Assembly (NCBI GenBank): GCA_021776685.1
Contig: JAJFFJ010000043.1
Location: forward strand, 124,001-188,000
Length of the DNA stretch: 64,000 nt
Direction: 5' to 3'
Source: Alphaproteobacteria bacterium
Lineage (GTDB): Bacteria > Pseudomonadota > Alphaproteobacteria > Bin65
Shown here in pieces: positions 27,859 to 36,429 of this stretch. The notes under the pieces are model-generated. The model made no database searches, was not told where the DNA came from, and was given only the letters and a program-made list of their open reading frames with translations. The position numbers and the translations under genes are program-made. Position 1 is the first letter of the stretch. Every line of letters starts with the position of its first letter.

Positions 27859-29384
27859 TGGTGCCCTGCCATCCAGGCGCCAACCTCGGGAAGGCTGGTG
27901 GTCTCCGCGCTGACCGGGCCGAAGGCATTGCCGCCGCCGAACACCAGAATCGTGTCGGAGAGACGCCAGATTTCATTCAGATCGGAGGAGATGAGCAGAA
28001 TGCCCACGCCGGCGTCACGCAGCTCCAATAACTGCCGCTGGATAAATGCAATGGTTCGGATGTCCAGGCCTCGGGTCGGATGGGCGGCGATCAGAAACCG
28101 GATCCCGTCTGCCAGTTCACGGCCCAGGACAGCCTTCTGCTGATTACCGCCGGACAGGCTGCCCATAGGTGCATCCGCCCCTGCAGCACGCACGTCATAT
28201 TGGTCGATGATCGAGGCAGTAGCCTCTTTGGCGGCGTGTCGCTGGAGCCAGCTGCGGCGATTAAATCGGGGGTTTCGAATGTGCCCCAGAAGGTGGTTCT
28301 CACTCAACGGCTGGTCCGGCAATATCCCAGTGCCATGCCGGTCTTCGGTGATGTGTCGCAGACCCATTTGGCGTAACCGGCGCGGCGTCATCGATCCGTA
28401 GATTGGCTCGCCATCGTAGGAGATCTCACCGGCGTCGGGCCTCCGCAACCCGGCAATGCATTCGGCCAGTTCCCGCTGGCCGTTGCCTTCGATTCCTGCA
28501 ACGCCGAGAATTTCTCCTGCCCGCACCTCGACATTCAGGTCGTCGATCAGGGTGGCACCGTTGTCCCGCTTCAACCGCAGGTCCTTGACCGTGACGATGG
28601 GCGGGCCTGGCGGTGATACGCGCTCACCGTGGGGGGCGCTCACCGTGTCGCCGACCATTGCGTGCACGAGGGCGTCGCGGTCCGTTTCGTCAAGCGGTGC
28701 GTCCAGCACCTTGCGGCCCTGGCGCAGCACCGCGACCCGACTGCAAATCCCGAATATGTCGTCCAGCTTGTGGCTGATCAGGATAACGCTTGTGCCCGCT
28801 GCCGCCATCGACCGGACGGCCTCGAACAGCTGGGTGCTTTCTTCGGGCGTAAGCACCGCGGTCGGCTCGTCCAGAATCAGAATCCGGGCGTCGTGACACA
28901 GAACGCGGGCAATCTCGACACGCTGCTGTTCGCCAATACCCAAGCGGCCGACGGTCGCGTCGGGGTCCACCTCCAGTCCAACCTGATTGGAAACCTTAGC
29001 CAGCCGGTCGCGTATGCCAGACAGGTCCAGCGGGAAGAGGCGCAAGCTGCGGTCCCCCAGCGCGATATTTTCGATAACGCTGAGGGTTGGCACCAGCATG
29101 AAATGCTGGTGCACCATGCCAATCCCTGCGGCGACTGCATCACGGGGCGAGGCAAAGGAAACCGCTTTCCCGGTCAGGCTGATATCCCCCTGATCGGGCT
29201 GGATCAGACCGGATAGCACATTCATTAGCGTCGACTTACCGGCGCCGTTTTCACCGAGCAGGCCGACCACTTCTCCCCGGCTCACGCGCAGGGATATATC
29301 GTCATTTGCGGTCAGGCGGCCGAAACACTTGGTAATGCCGCGCAGTTCCAGAAGCGGCGCACCAGCGTCGCGGGCGGGTCCCAT
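27855..29384 (-). CDS. BMP-type ABC transporter ATP-binding protein, duplicated (NupO/YufO-like)
   Basis: A 509-residue protein with two ABC domains. The first has Walker A GENGAGKST, signature LGIGEQQRVEIARVL and Walker B RILILDEPTAVLTPEE. The second has the altered loop GIEGNGQRELAECI, signature LSGGNQQKAVLGREL, and RFLIAAHPTRGLDI, where the Walker B region is degenerate. This is normal for the sugar/nucleoside class, where one site is weak. It lies 24 bp after the binding-protein gene and overlaps permease 1 by 4 bp. Confidence 0.92.
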   Translation of the reverse strand: MGPARDAGAPLLELRGITKCFGRLTANDDISLRVSRGEVVGLLGENGAGKSTLMNVLSGLIQPDQGDISLTGKAVSFASPRDAVAAGIGMVHQHFMLVPTLSVIENIALGDRSLRLFPLDLSGIRDRLAKVSNQVGLEVDPDATVGRLGIGEQQRVEIARVLCHDARILILDEPTAVLTPEESTQLFEAVRSMAAAGTSVILISHKLDDIFGICSRVAVLRQGRKVLDAPLDETDRDALVHAMVGDTVSAPHGERVSPPGPPIVTVKDLRLKRDNGATLIDDLNVEVRAGEILGVAGIEGNGQRELAECIAGLRRPDAGEISYDGEPIYGSMTPRRLRQMGLRHITEDRHGTGILPDQPLSENHLLGHIRNPRFNRRSWLQRHAAKEATASIIDQYDVRAAGADAPMGSLSGGNQQKAVLGRELADGIRFLIAAHPTRGLDIRTIAFIQRQLLELRDAGVGILLISSDLNEIWRLSDTILVFGGGNAFGPVSAETTSLPEVGAWMAGHQ

Positions 29385-29408
29385 ACGGGCGCAGACGATG
29401 CAGCTGGA

Positions 29409-30371
29409 TCAAGGAAGATCCTTGATCTTGCCCGCTTTGATATCTGCGATCAGCTGGCGGATCTTAGCCTTGTCCGCCGCCGACAGCTTGCTTTCAAATT
29501 TGCGGAACGGCGCCAGGCCGAGGCCGTTTTCGTTGAAGCCCAAAACGTAGTTTTTCGGCTTTAGCTTGCCCTTGACGATCAGGCCGATCGCCATGTCGAT
29601 GTTGACGTCCATTTTGACCAATGCTGTCGTGACGATCGTATCAGGCGCAAAAGCCGCCGAGTCGAACGCTGTTCCAATGGCCATCACTTTGGCTTCCTTG
29701 GCGGCCTGCAGGGTGCCGAGCACGCTCTCGTTGCCGGTGGCGGTCACGACATCCGCGCCGCGCTCAATCATCGACCGGGTGATCTCTTTGGCCTTAGCGA
29801 CATCGGAGAATGAGCCGACATAGGCGGAAAGGACCTTGATACCCGGCTTCATCCGCTGGGCGCCGCGCTTGAAGCCTTCATTATAGGCCTTGATGACCGG
29901 CACCGGGATGCCGCCGATATGGCCAATGATGCCTTTCTTGCTGACAAGAGCGGCAACTGCGCCGGCCACATAGCCCGCATCGCCCCATCGATTGTCGAAC
30001 GATGCCAGATTGGGGGCGGCCGCCACAAAGGACGTATTGACGACGAACCAGGTTTTCGGGAACTGTTTGTGCAGTTTCTTGGCCGGTTCACCGAATTGGA
30101 AACCATGGCCAATAATCACGTCATAGCCATCTTTGGCATAGTTGCGCATGACCGATTCGATCTCGGCGAACTTGGTGTTTTCGCGGATCGACACCTTGAT
30201 GTCGTACTTCTTCTCCGCCGCTTTGATGCCTTTGTGGGCTGCGGAATTGAAGGTGCCGTCGGTGATTGGGCCCGGCAGCACAAGGGCGACTTTCAGGGTC
30301 TTTGCAGACGCGCCGGCGGCGAGCATCAGGCCCATCAGCAAGGCCGTTGCCAGAGTTAGAATGCGGCTCAT
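29409..30371 (-). CDS. BMP family periplasmic substrate-binding protein
   Basis: A 320-residue Bmp/Med-type binding protein. Start 30371 was chosen because GGAGGAAGAGGAACC precedes it and it gives a clean signal peptide of about 23 residues ending GASAKTL; a longer frame adds 46 residues with no support. Family features are LVLPGPITDGTFNSAAHKG, VIIGHGFQFGEPAKK and GGIPVPVIKAYNEGFKRG. There is no lipobox, so it is a soluble periplasmic protein. First gene of the minus operon that runs through transporter, amidohydrolase-like protein, dioxygenase and GGT-like enzyme. Confidence 0.9.
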   Translation of the reverse strand: MSRILTLATALLMGLMLAAGASAKTLKVALVLPGPITDGTFNSAAHKGIKAAEKKYDIKVSIRENTKFAEIESVMRNYAKDGYDVIIGHGFQFGEPAKKLHKQFPKTWFVVNTSFVAAAPNLASFDNRWGDAGYVAGAVAALVSKKGIIGHIGGIPVPVIKAYNEGFKRGAQRMKPGIKVLSAYVGSFSDVAKAKEITRSMIERGADVVTATGNESVLGTLQAAKEAKVMAIGTAFDSAAFAPDTIVTTALVKMDVNIDMAIGLIVKGKLKPKNYVLGFNENGLGLAPFRKFESKLSAADKAKIRQLIADIKAGKIKDLP

Positions 30372-30773
30372 GGTTCCTCTTCCTCCTGAAGATTTTTCTA
30401 TCGAGTTGGCGCCGTCGTCTTCTGCCTGCGCACACCGCACACTAAGGGCAGCTCTGAAAATTGTCACGTTGGCTGCTGGCTGTGTCGATGGGATTGCATT
30501 GCCGGCCAAAGGGAACCGGACTTTGGGTCGGCGCGCCCGTCCGTCCGATGCCGCCGATAGGCCGCTCGTTTTGGCGCCACGCAGGGTGGGCGGGGGAAGT
30601 CGCGGCGTTCACACATTTATTTCAGATCCTGTGGGCTGACACGCTGGTGATGAAATGCGGACAGCTGATCGGAAGGCGGAATCATGGGGCATACCTATCA
30701 GGGTGGACGCGACTCTGATTGGTCATAGTATGGTTGGGAACAATCTAACGAAGCCACGGTCAGGGAGGGCTCG
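30372..30773. promoter_or_regulatory. divergent promoter region of the BMP-transporter operon and the monooxygenase operon
   Basis: About 400 bp between two start codons facing away from each other. No gene of its own is recognisable. It must hold both promoters. I see no FNR-type palindrome. A GGGAACAA segment near 30731 resembles only one half of the inverted repeat found at 33595-33615, too weak to call. Confidence 0.5.
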
Positions 30774-31865
30774 ATGAAATTCGATCTGGTGTCATTGGGG
30801 GACCATCTGCCCGACCCCCACACGGGTGACTACAACGAGACCCAGGCGGAACGGTTCCAGCTTTGGGTTGAAGAAGGTGTTCTTGCGGAGCGGCTGGGCT
30901 TTCACGCCTATTGGCTTGGTGAGCACCATTGCAGCGACTATATCGTCTCGTCCCCGCAAATGTTGCTAGCTGCCATTGCCGGCCGGACGGAGAAGATTCT
31001 GCTTGGCACCGCAGTCTCACTGTTGCCCAACAACGACCCAGTACGTCTGGCGGAAGACTTCGCCAGCCTCGATCTCCTCAGTAACGGACGGGCGCAGATT
31101 GGTTTTGGCAGCGGCTTTACCGAGCATACCTTCCAGCTCTTTGGCCAGGACCTGTCCCAGGTCGACGAATTGTGCCGGGAAAATCTGGATCTGCTGCAGC
31201 GCATCTGGAACGAGGAGCAAGTGACATGGTCGGGTCAGTTCCGGGCGCCCATCGACGATATGAAGTTTCAGCCGCGCACCTTCAGCGGCCATGCGCTGCC
31301 GATCCATCGGGCGACCGCAACATCTGTAGACACCGCGCGAGCTGCCGGTGAGGCTGGCCACAAACTTATGTGCATGACCGTCGCCGGTCTGTTCAGGGAC
31401 TGCGGCCCCCTGGCGGAAGCCTATCGCGAGGCCTACCACAAGGCCGGCCATCCGCCAGACGGCTGCGAGGTTGCAGCGCTCGCCTATGTCTTTCTCGATG
31501 CGGATGGCGACAGGGCGCGAGAGACCTGGGCACCCTACCGCGACAACTATCGCGCATTCACCCGGGCGCTGACCAGCAAGCGTGGGCTCGCAAAGGGCAT
31601 CAAGCAGTATTACGAAAAATTGGGGGCGGACAAGCTGGCGGCGCGGGAAGGAGACTTCGCCGGATCGCCGTCGGAGATAGCTGAGAAGATATTGTGGGGC
31701 TATGACCAGATGGGCGGCTTTGATCGGTTGATCATCATGTCTGATATGGGCGGGTTGGGGCGCGGCCCCTTGTTCGAGACGCTTGAGATGTTCAGTGCCG
31801 AGGTCATGCCGGCCGTCCGGAGAAATATGGCATCAGACGAGACCTCCGCGGTCGCGGCGGCGTAG
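30774..31865 (+). CDS. LLM-class flavin-dependent monooxygenase-like protein
   Basis: A 363-residue TIM-barrel protein of the bacterial luciferase-like family. Recognisable parts are YWLGEHHCSDYIVSSPQMLL, GTAVSLLPNNDPVRLAEDFA, LDLLSNGRAQIGFGSGF and VAALAYVFLDADGDRARETW. Such enzymes use FMNH2 or F420 to insert oxygen or move hydride; a reductase partner is not obvious next to it. GGGAGGG stands before the ATG. First gene of a plus-strand run with a fumarylacetoacetate hydrolase family enzyme 7 bp downstream and a VOC dioxygenase-like protein, so it may oxygenate the pathway substrate. Confidence 0.87.
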   Translation: MKFDLVSLGDHLPDPHTGDYNETQAERFQLWVEEGVLAERLGFHAYWLGEHHCSDYIVSSPQMLLAAIAGRTEKILLGTAVSLLPNNDPVRLAEDFASLDLLSNGRAQIGFGSGFTEHTFQLFGQDLSQVDELCRENLDLLQRIWNEEQVTWSGQFRAPIDDMKFQPRTFSGHALPIHRATATSVDTARAAGEAGHKLMCMTVAGLFRDCGPLAEAYREAYHKAGHPPDGCEVAALAYVFLDADGDRARETWAPYRDNYRAFTRALTSKRGLAKGIKQYYEKLGADKLAAREGDFAGSPSEIAEKILWGYDQMGGFDRLIIMSDMGGLGRGPLFETLEMFSAEVMPAVRRNMASDETSAVAAA

Positions 31866-31872
31866 GCGGCAG

Positions 31873-32730
31873 ATGCGCTTCTGCTCCTTTCTTATCAACG
31901 GGCGGGTCAGCTTTGGTCTGGCTTTGGCGGACGGTGGTATCGTCGACCTGCCGTCCAGGCTGCCTGACACGCTGTCCTCGCTTTTGCGCATGGTGACATC
32001 CGGTGCAATGGCCCAGGCGCACGCCGCGGCGGCTGGCGCCGAGGCTGATTATGCCGAGACCGACATCGACTTCCTGCCGATCTTTGAGGAGCCTGTTGCG
32101 GTTCACTGCGTTGGCCTCAACTATGCGCTGCATACTGCGGAAGCGGGCCGGGAGCAGCCGCCATTTCCCCGGACGTTCATCAAGGTGCCGGCGGCCTTGG
32201 TTGGGCACGGTGCGGCCTTCGAGATGCCAACGCTCTCGCCTATGTTCGATTTCGAGGGTGAACTCGCTGTGGTTATAGGGAAGACCGCCCGGGAAGTGTC
32301 CGAGGCGGACGCTCTCGAGTATGTGGCCGGCTATACCTGCTTCATGGATGGATCGGTGCGGGACTATCAGCTCGACCGCACCATCACTCAGGGCAAGAAC
32401 TTCGTCCGCTCGAGCTCCATGGGCCCCCACCTGGTGACCGTGGACGAAGTTGGCGAGCTGTCTGGCCTGAGCCTGACGACGCGGGTCAGCGGCGAAGTCA
32501 TGCAACAGACGACCTTTGACCAGATGATCTTTCCGGTGCCGGAACTGATTTCCTATGTGAGCGGAATTTGTCAGCTCAATCCCGGCGATGTGATTGCAAC
32601 GGGCACGCCGGAAGGCGTCGGGTTCAAGCGCAAGCCGCCACGGTTCCTGCTGCCTGGTGATACTGTCGACGTCATGATCGACCGGGTCGGGACGCTCAGC
32701 AATACCGTCGAAGCTCTTGAAAGTGATTAG
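31873..32730 (+). CDS. fumarylacetoacetate hydrolase family protein
   Basis: A 285-residue FAH-family enzyme that would hydrolyse, decarboxylate or hydrate an open-chain keto acid from ring cleavage. Conserved metal-site segments are CVGLNYALHTAE, FDFEGELAVVIGK, VAGYTCFMDGSVRDYQ, TQGKNFVRSSSMGPHLV and DVIATGTPEGVGFKRKPP. Start 31873 follows the monooxygenase stop by 7 bp; a longer frame overlaps that gene and lacks support. Family and fold are clear, substrate is not. Neighbours (monooxygenase and extradiol-type protein) place it late in a ring-cleavage route. Confidence 0.9.
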   Translation: MRFCSFLINGRVSFGLALADGGIVDLPSRLPDTLSSLLRMVTSGAMAQAHAAAAGAEADYAETDIDFLPIFEEPVAVHCVGLNYALHTAEAGREQPPFPRTFIKVPAALVGHGAAFEMPTLSPMFDFEGELAVVIGKTAREVSEADALEYVAGYTCFMDGSVRDYQLDRTITQGKNFVRSSSMGPHLVTVDEVGELSGLSLTTRVSGEVMQQTTFDQMIFPVPELISYVSGICQLNPGDVIATGTPEGVGFKRKPPRFLLPGDTVDVMIDRVGTLSNTVEALESD

Positions 32731-32782
32731 CCTGGACGCCTAGATGGACGCAGCCGGGAGACCAGCGCAGACAGGAGCCAGT

Positions 32783-33517
32783 ATGTCATCAGAATCGTCA
32801 AAATCGCCGGATGCCGCGATCTATTCCGAATTCCAGTTGATGGAATATGTTGGCGCGTCTGCGGAACGCAGTCTCAAGGCGGAAACCTCCCGCGTGGTCG
32901 ACATGGATGCGGAAATCCGGCCAACCCACATCTCTCACTTGGCACTTGCGACTAATAATTTCGACGCCGTTGCGGGTTGGTGGCAGACAGTGCTGAACAT
33001 GAAGCCTTCGCTGGATGCCGACGGCATGCGGTTCATGACCTTCGACAGCGAACATCACAAAGTGGTGGTCTTTGAAGTGGATGGTCTCACAAGCCGCACG
33101 CAGGGCCGGCCGGAAGTATGCGGCATGCATCACATTGCCTTCACCTACGCATCGTTCAGCGATCTGGCGGCGACCTATCTCAGGCTCAAGGCGAGGGATA
33201 TCCTGCCCTATCGCGCGATCAGCCACGGCACCTCTTTCGCCGTCGACTATTACGACCCTGATTTCAATGCCTGTGAGTTGCAGTGCAGCTGTTTTCCGGA
33301 CGCAACCGACGAGCGGGCGGCGCTGAATGAATGGCTGAGAACCGGTGCTTTTAACCGCAATCCTATCGGCGTCAACTTCGACATGGACGAAGCTATCCGC
33401 GCCTATGAAGCCGGGATCGATGAGCGCGAGATTGTCTCTCCCTACCGTATGCGTATTGGCGACCATACGAGCGAGGAACTCAGTGCCGGTAAAATGGCGC
33501 CGGAGAAGCCTGCCTAG
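32783..33517 (+). CDS. VOC-fold extradiol dioxygenase-like protein
   Basis: A 244-residue protein whose central part (about 45-175) is a glyoxalase/extradiol (VOC) module pair. The metal triad looks intact: His in THISHLALATNN, His in GMHHIAFTY, and Glu in NACELQCSCF. It is shorter than two-domain catechol 2,3-dioxygenases. The C-terminal region contains NPIGVNFDMDEAIRAYEAG, which resembles decoration seen in small VOC proteins. ACAGGAGCC precedes ATG 32783; a start 39 bp upstream lacks a ribosome site. It could cleave a catechol-like ring or act as an isomerase; cleavage is favoured by the FAH gene just upstream. Confidence 0.8.
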   Translation: MSSESSKSPDAAIYSEFQLMEYVGASAERSLKAETSRVVDMDAEIRPTHISHLALATNNFDAVAGWWQTVLNMKPSLDADGMRFMTFDSEHHKVVVFEVDGLTSRTQGRPEVCGMHHIAFTYASFSDLAATYLRLKARDILPYRAISHGTSFAVDYYDPDFNACELQCSCFPDATDERAALNEWLRTGAFNRNPIGVNFDMDEAIRAYEAGIDEREIVSPYRMRIGDHTSEELSAGKMAPEKPA

Positions 33518-33594
33518 GGCCGACTAGCCGCGGTCCTGCCGGCCGTCTTTACTCCCTCAAATCATTCTGGCACGGGATTTTCGGTGCGTATTGT

Positions 33595-33615
33595 TTGTTC
33601 TTTCTATCAGAACAA
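33595..33615. promoter_or_regulatory. candidate operator: perfect 7-bp inverted repeat
   Basis: TTGTTCT, a 7-bp spacer (TTCTATC), then AGAACAA. The half-site AGAACA recurs at 33629-33634, exactly 20 bp after its first copy, so both lie on the same face of the helix. The stretch is AT-rich within GC-rich DNA and lies about 110 bp before the DUF6282 gene. GATATT at 33636-33641 could be a -10. It is a good candidate site for the IclR regulator encoded at 36430. Confidence 0.65.
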
Positions 33616-33724
33616 TGGACGTATTATTAGAACATGATATTGTGTTGGGAATCGGTGAACACACCGATGTCGAGCACGGACACCATACTGATCCGTGAAT
33701 CAGAAAGTTTGGGAGGATAGGGCG

Positions 33725-34678
33725 ATGCCCAATGATGTTGACGTGCGCACCGGTGGCGCGCCAGCGGCGGCTAACGAGATAAATCCCTTCTCGGATGTGG
33801 TAGACGGGATTCTGGTGGGCGCTATCGACATGCACTGCCACAGCGGTCCGTCGGTCATGCCACGCAACATCAATCACATCGAAATGATGCATGATGCGGC
33901 AGCTAATGGCCTGCGTGCGGTCCTGGTCAAGGACCACTATTATTCGGCCCAACCGGTGACCCGCCTTCTCAATGAGCATTATCACCACCTGCCGGTGGAG
34001 ATGATTTCAGGTGTTCCGCTCAATAATACGAGCGGCGGCTTCAACATCTACACGGTCGATCATGGCCTTGCGCTTGGCGCGCGGCTGGTGTGGATGCCAA
34101 CCTTCTCGGCGCGGAATCATATCGGTCACGGTGAGAAGAAGAATTTTCCTGAGACCAGCATGCCACTGATGGACCCGACGCCGCTTACGGCGTTGAAAGA
34201 AGATGGCACACTGATCGACGAGTTGCCGGCTATCCTCGACAAGATCGCAGAGCACGATGCCATTCTTTCTGGCGGCCACCTCCACATATCCGAAATCTTT
34301 CCGGTTTTCGAGGAAGCCAAGCGGCGCGGCGTCACGCGCCTGTTGTGCAATCACCCGACCTTCCTGATCGACGCTACCCATGAGGACATCGCCCAGCTCG
34401 CCCGCATGGGCGCATATGTGGAGCATTCGATCTGCATGTTTATTCCTGAGGCCTTCACGTTCTATGGCCCGGAAGAACTGGACGGACTGATCAAGGCGGC
34501 CGGCGTGGACAACACAATCCTGGGCTCGGACCTTGGGCAGGAAGGCAACTGCTGGCCGGTCAAGGGATTCCGCAACGTCATCTGCCTCTGCCTGTCCCTC
34601 GGCTACAGCGAGGAAGACATCCGCAAGATGATCGGTGGCAACCCTGGGAAGTTGCTCGGTCTGGATCCAGTGAAGTAG
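33725..34678 (+). CDS. DUF6282 family metal-dependent hydrolase-like protein
   Basis: A 317-residue protein with an amidohydrolase-like TIM-barrel look. AIDMHCHSGPSVMPR supplies an HxH motif at the first strand. Further candidate ligands are KDHYYS, GGHLHISE, CNHPTFL and GSDLGQEGN. GGGAGGATAG precedes ATG 33725. It begins a plus-strand operon (this gene, HpcH/HpaI aldolase, two-cupin protein, IclR regulator) behind a candidate operator. Members of this family have no well-described reaction that I know of. Hydrolysis of an amide, lactone or decarboxylation of a ring acid are all open. Confidence 0.75.
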   Translation: MPNDVDVRTGGAPAAANEINPFSDVVDGILVGAIDMHCHSGPSVMPRNINHIEMMHDAAANGLRAVLVKDHYYSAQPVTRLLNEHYHHLPVEMISGVPLNNTSGGFNIYTVDHGLALGARLVWMPTFSARNHIGHGEKKNFPETSMPLMDPTPLTALKEDGTLIDELPAILDKIAEHDAILSGGHLHISEIFPVFEEAKRRGVTRLLCNHPTFLIDATHEDIAQLARMGAYVEHSICMFIPEAFTFYGPEELDGLIKAAGVDNTILGSDLGQEGNCWPVKGFRNVICLCLSLGYSEEDIRKMIGGNPGKLLGLDPVK

Positions 34679-34687
34679 AGCGGCCCG

Positions 34688-35473
34688 ATGTTTGACATGT
34701 CGCGCCCTGAAGCGACGGCATTCCGCAGCCGCTTTGCCGGCAACGAATTGGTTGTTGGTACATTCATCAAAACGCCGAGCGGCCACGCCACCGAAATACT
34801 GGGCGATGTTGGCTTCGACTTTGTGGTCGTAGACCAGGAACATGCGCCCTTCGGCCGGGTGGAAATAGATCAGGTCCTGCTTGCTGCGCGGGCGGCGAAT
34901 ACGGCAGGTATCGTCCGTGTGCCGAGCGCCGACCCGACCGGCCTTCTGTCCGTGTTGGACTGTGGCGCGATGGGCGTCCTGGTGCCGCATGTGACGAGCC
35001 AGAACATGGCCCGGGATCTGGTGGCCGCATGCCGCTATCGCGGTGGCAAGCGCGGGTTCTCCAACTCACCGCGAGCAGGCGGGTACGGCCGCCTGGGCAT
35101 TTGGGACCATGTTGAGGTCAACGACGCCCAGACGACGATAATTGCGATGATTGAAGACCCGGAGGCTGTTGATGGAATTGAGGCAATTGTCGACGTGGAT
35201 GGTCTCGATGGCGTGTTTATCGGACGGGGTGATTTGACCGTGGCCTACCAGGCTGACTCACCGGCAGCGCCTGAAATCAGCGCCGCGACGGAGAAAATTA
35301 CGGCTGCGGCGCGGACCGCCGGCAAAGCTGTCTGTGCGATGACCGGTGGCGGCGATGATGCCGAATGGCTCAAGGGGCTTGGCGTCACCGCGATGATTGT
35401 GGCGTCTGATCAAAGCTTTATGCGCCAGGCTGCGGCGAAGTCCTTGCAGGAGATTCACGCCCTGCGCACCTGA
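34688..35473 (+). CDS. HpcH/HpaI aldolase/citrate lyase family protein
   Basis: A 261-residue class II, metal-dependent aldolase of the HpaI type, which typically cleaves 4-hydroxy-2-oxo acids to pyruvate and an aldehyde. Visible motifs are VGTFIKTPSGHATEIL, FVVVDQEHAPFGRVEID with the catalytic-region histidine, IVRVPSADP, CGAMGVLVPHVTS and GVFIGRGDLTVAY. It lies 9 bp after the DUF6282 gene and touches the cupin gene. In this place it would finish a meta-cleavage-type path. The substrate is not fixed by sequence. Confidence 0.88.
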   Translation: MFDMSRPEATAFRSRFAGNELVVGTFIKTPSGHATEILGDVGFDFVVVDQEHAPFGRVEIDQVLLAARAANTAGIVRVPSADPTGLLSVLDCGAMGVLVPHVTSQNMARDLVAACRYRGGKRGFSNSPRAGGYGRLGIWDHVEVNDAQTTIIAMIEDPEAVDGIEAIVDVDGLDGVFIGRGDLTVAYQADSPAAPEISAATEKITAAARTAGKAVCAMTGGGDDAEWLKGLGVTAMIVASDQSFMRQAAAKSLQEIHALRT

Positions 35474-35505
35474 TGCTGTTGGTGTGCAAATGTTGGAGAA
35501 ATGTC

Positions 35506-36414
35506 ATGTATGACAAGACCGATCCCCGATCCCAACTGGGCACCGCACAAGGTGCGCCTGCTGGTGGCGCCGGCTTTGCGGCTGCAGAATATGTAAAATT
35601 CTATGAGATCGATCCGCAGGAACGCGGAGAGTTGGATGCTACCTGGTATGCCCGAGGCCAGAATTTCATTGTCGCCCTGACAGAGGCGAAAACGGGGGCG
35701 CGTCTGAGCCGAACCGGACAGCAGGATGAATATGTCGTCCTGCTGGAAGACAAGGATACTGCGATTCAGGTGTCCGCCGGGGGCGAGAGCGTCGAAATCC
35801 CCGGATACTCAATCGTGATTGTGCCGCCGGGTGACAGCGAAATCACGGTTCCCAGTGGCGGTCGGATTGTCCGCTTGTTCAGCACACAGTCTGCAGATCT
35901 GGCGGCGAAATGCGCCAATGCCGAGGCCTACGTCATGGCCCATCCCCACATTCCCCCCTTCGAGCCATGGCCGGAGCCGGTTGGCGGCTATCGCATCCGC
36001 CCCTACAGCCTCGATGTACCGCCAGAGGAGGGCCGGTTCGGCAAAATCTGGCGCTGTACAACCTTCATGGTGAATTTCTTCGAGCCCCACATGGGCGCGC
36101 GCGACACCACGCTTCTGTCGCCGCACCATCACGATGATTTCGAGCAATGCTCGTTGGCGCTCCAAGGCAATTACATGCATCACATTCGCTGGCCCTGGAC
36201 AAAGGATATGGCGACATGGCGGCCGGATGACCATGAACTCTGCGGTTCGCCATCCGTCTGTGTGATACCACCACCATCAATTCACACGTCCCGGTGGCTG
36301 GACGAAGGCGGAAACCAACTGGTCGATATCTTTTCGCCGCCGCGGGTCGACTTTTCACTCCAGGAAGGTTGGGTGCTGAATGCCGATGAATATCCAATGC
36401 CTCCTGAGAAATAG
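35506..36414 (+). CDS. two-cupin-domain protein
   Basis: A 302-residue bicupin. The N-terminal cupin (about 25-130) ends with SIVIVPPGDSEITVP and lacks a clear metal-binding histidine set. The C-terminal cupin (about 165-290) has SPHHHDDFEQCSLALQG and PPPSIHTSRWLDEG, giving probable His and Glu ligands. Start 35506 follows GGAGAAATGTC; an in-frame ATG at 35473 overlaps the aldolase stop and remains possible. The family includes dioxygenases, isomerases and ring-opening enzymes. It sits in the DUF6282-aldolase operon just before the regulator. Function not assigned. Confidence 0.75.
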   Translation: MYDKTDPRSQLGTAQGAPAGGAGFAAAEYVKFYEIDPQERGELDATWYARGQNFIVALTEAKTGARLSRTGQQDEYVVLLEDKDTAIQVSAGGESVEIPGYSIVIVPPGDSEITVPSGGRIVRLFSTQSADLAAKCANAEAYVMAHPHIPPFEPWPEPVGGYRIRPYSLDVPPEEGRFGKIWRCTTFMVNFFEPHMGARDTTLLSPHHHDDFEQCSLALQGNYMHHIRWPWTKDMATWRPDDHELCGSPSVCVIPPPSIHTSRWLDEGGNQLVDIFSPPRVDFSLQEGWVLNADEYPMPPEK

Positions 36415-36429
36415 CTGACGGACAGGCAT

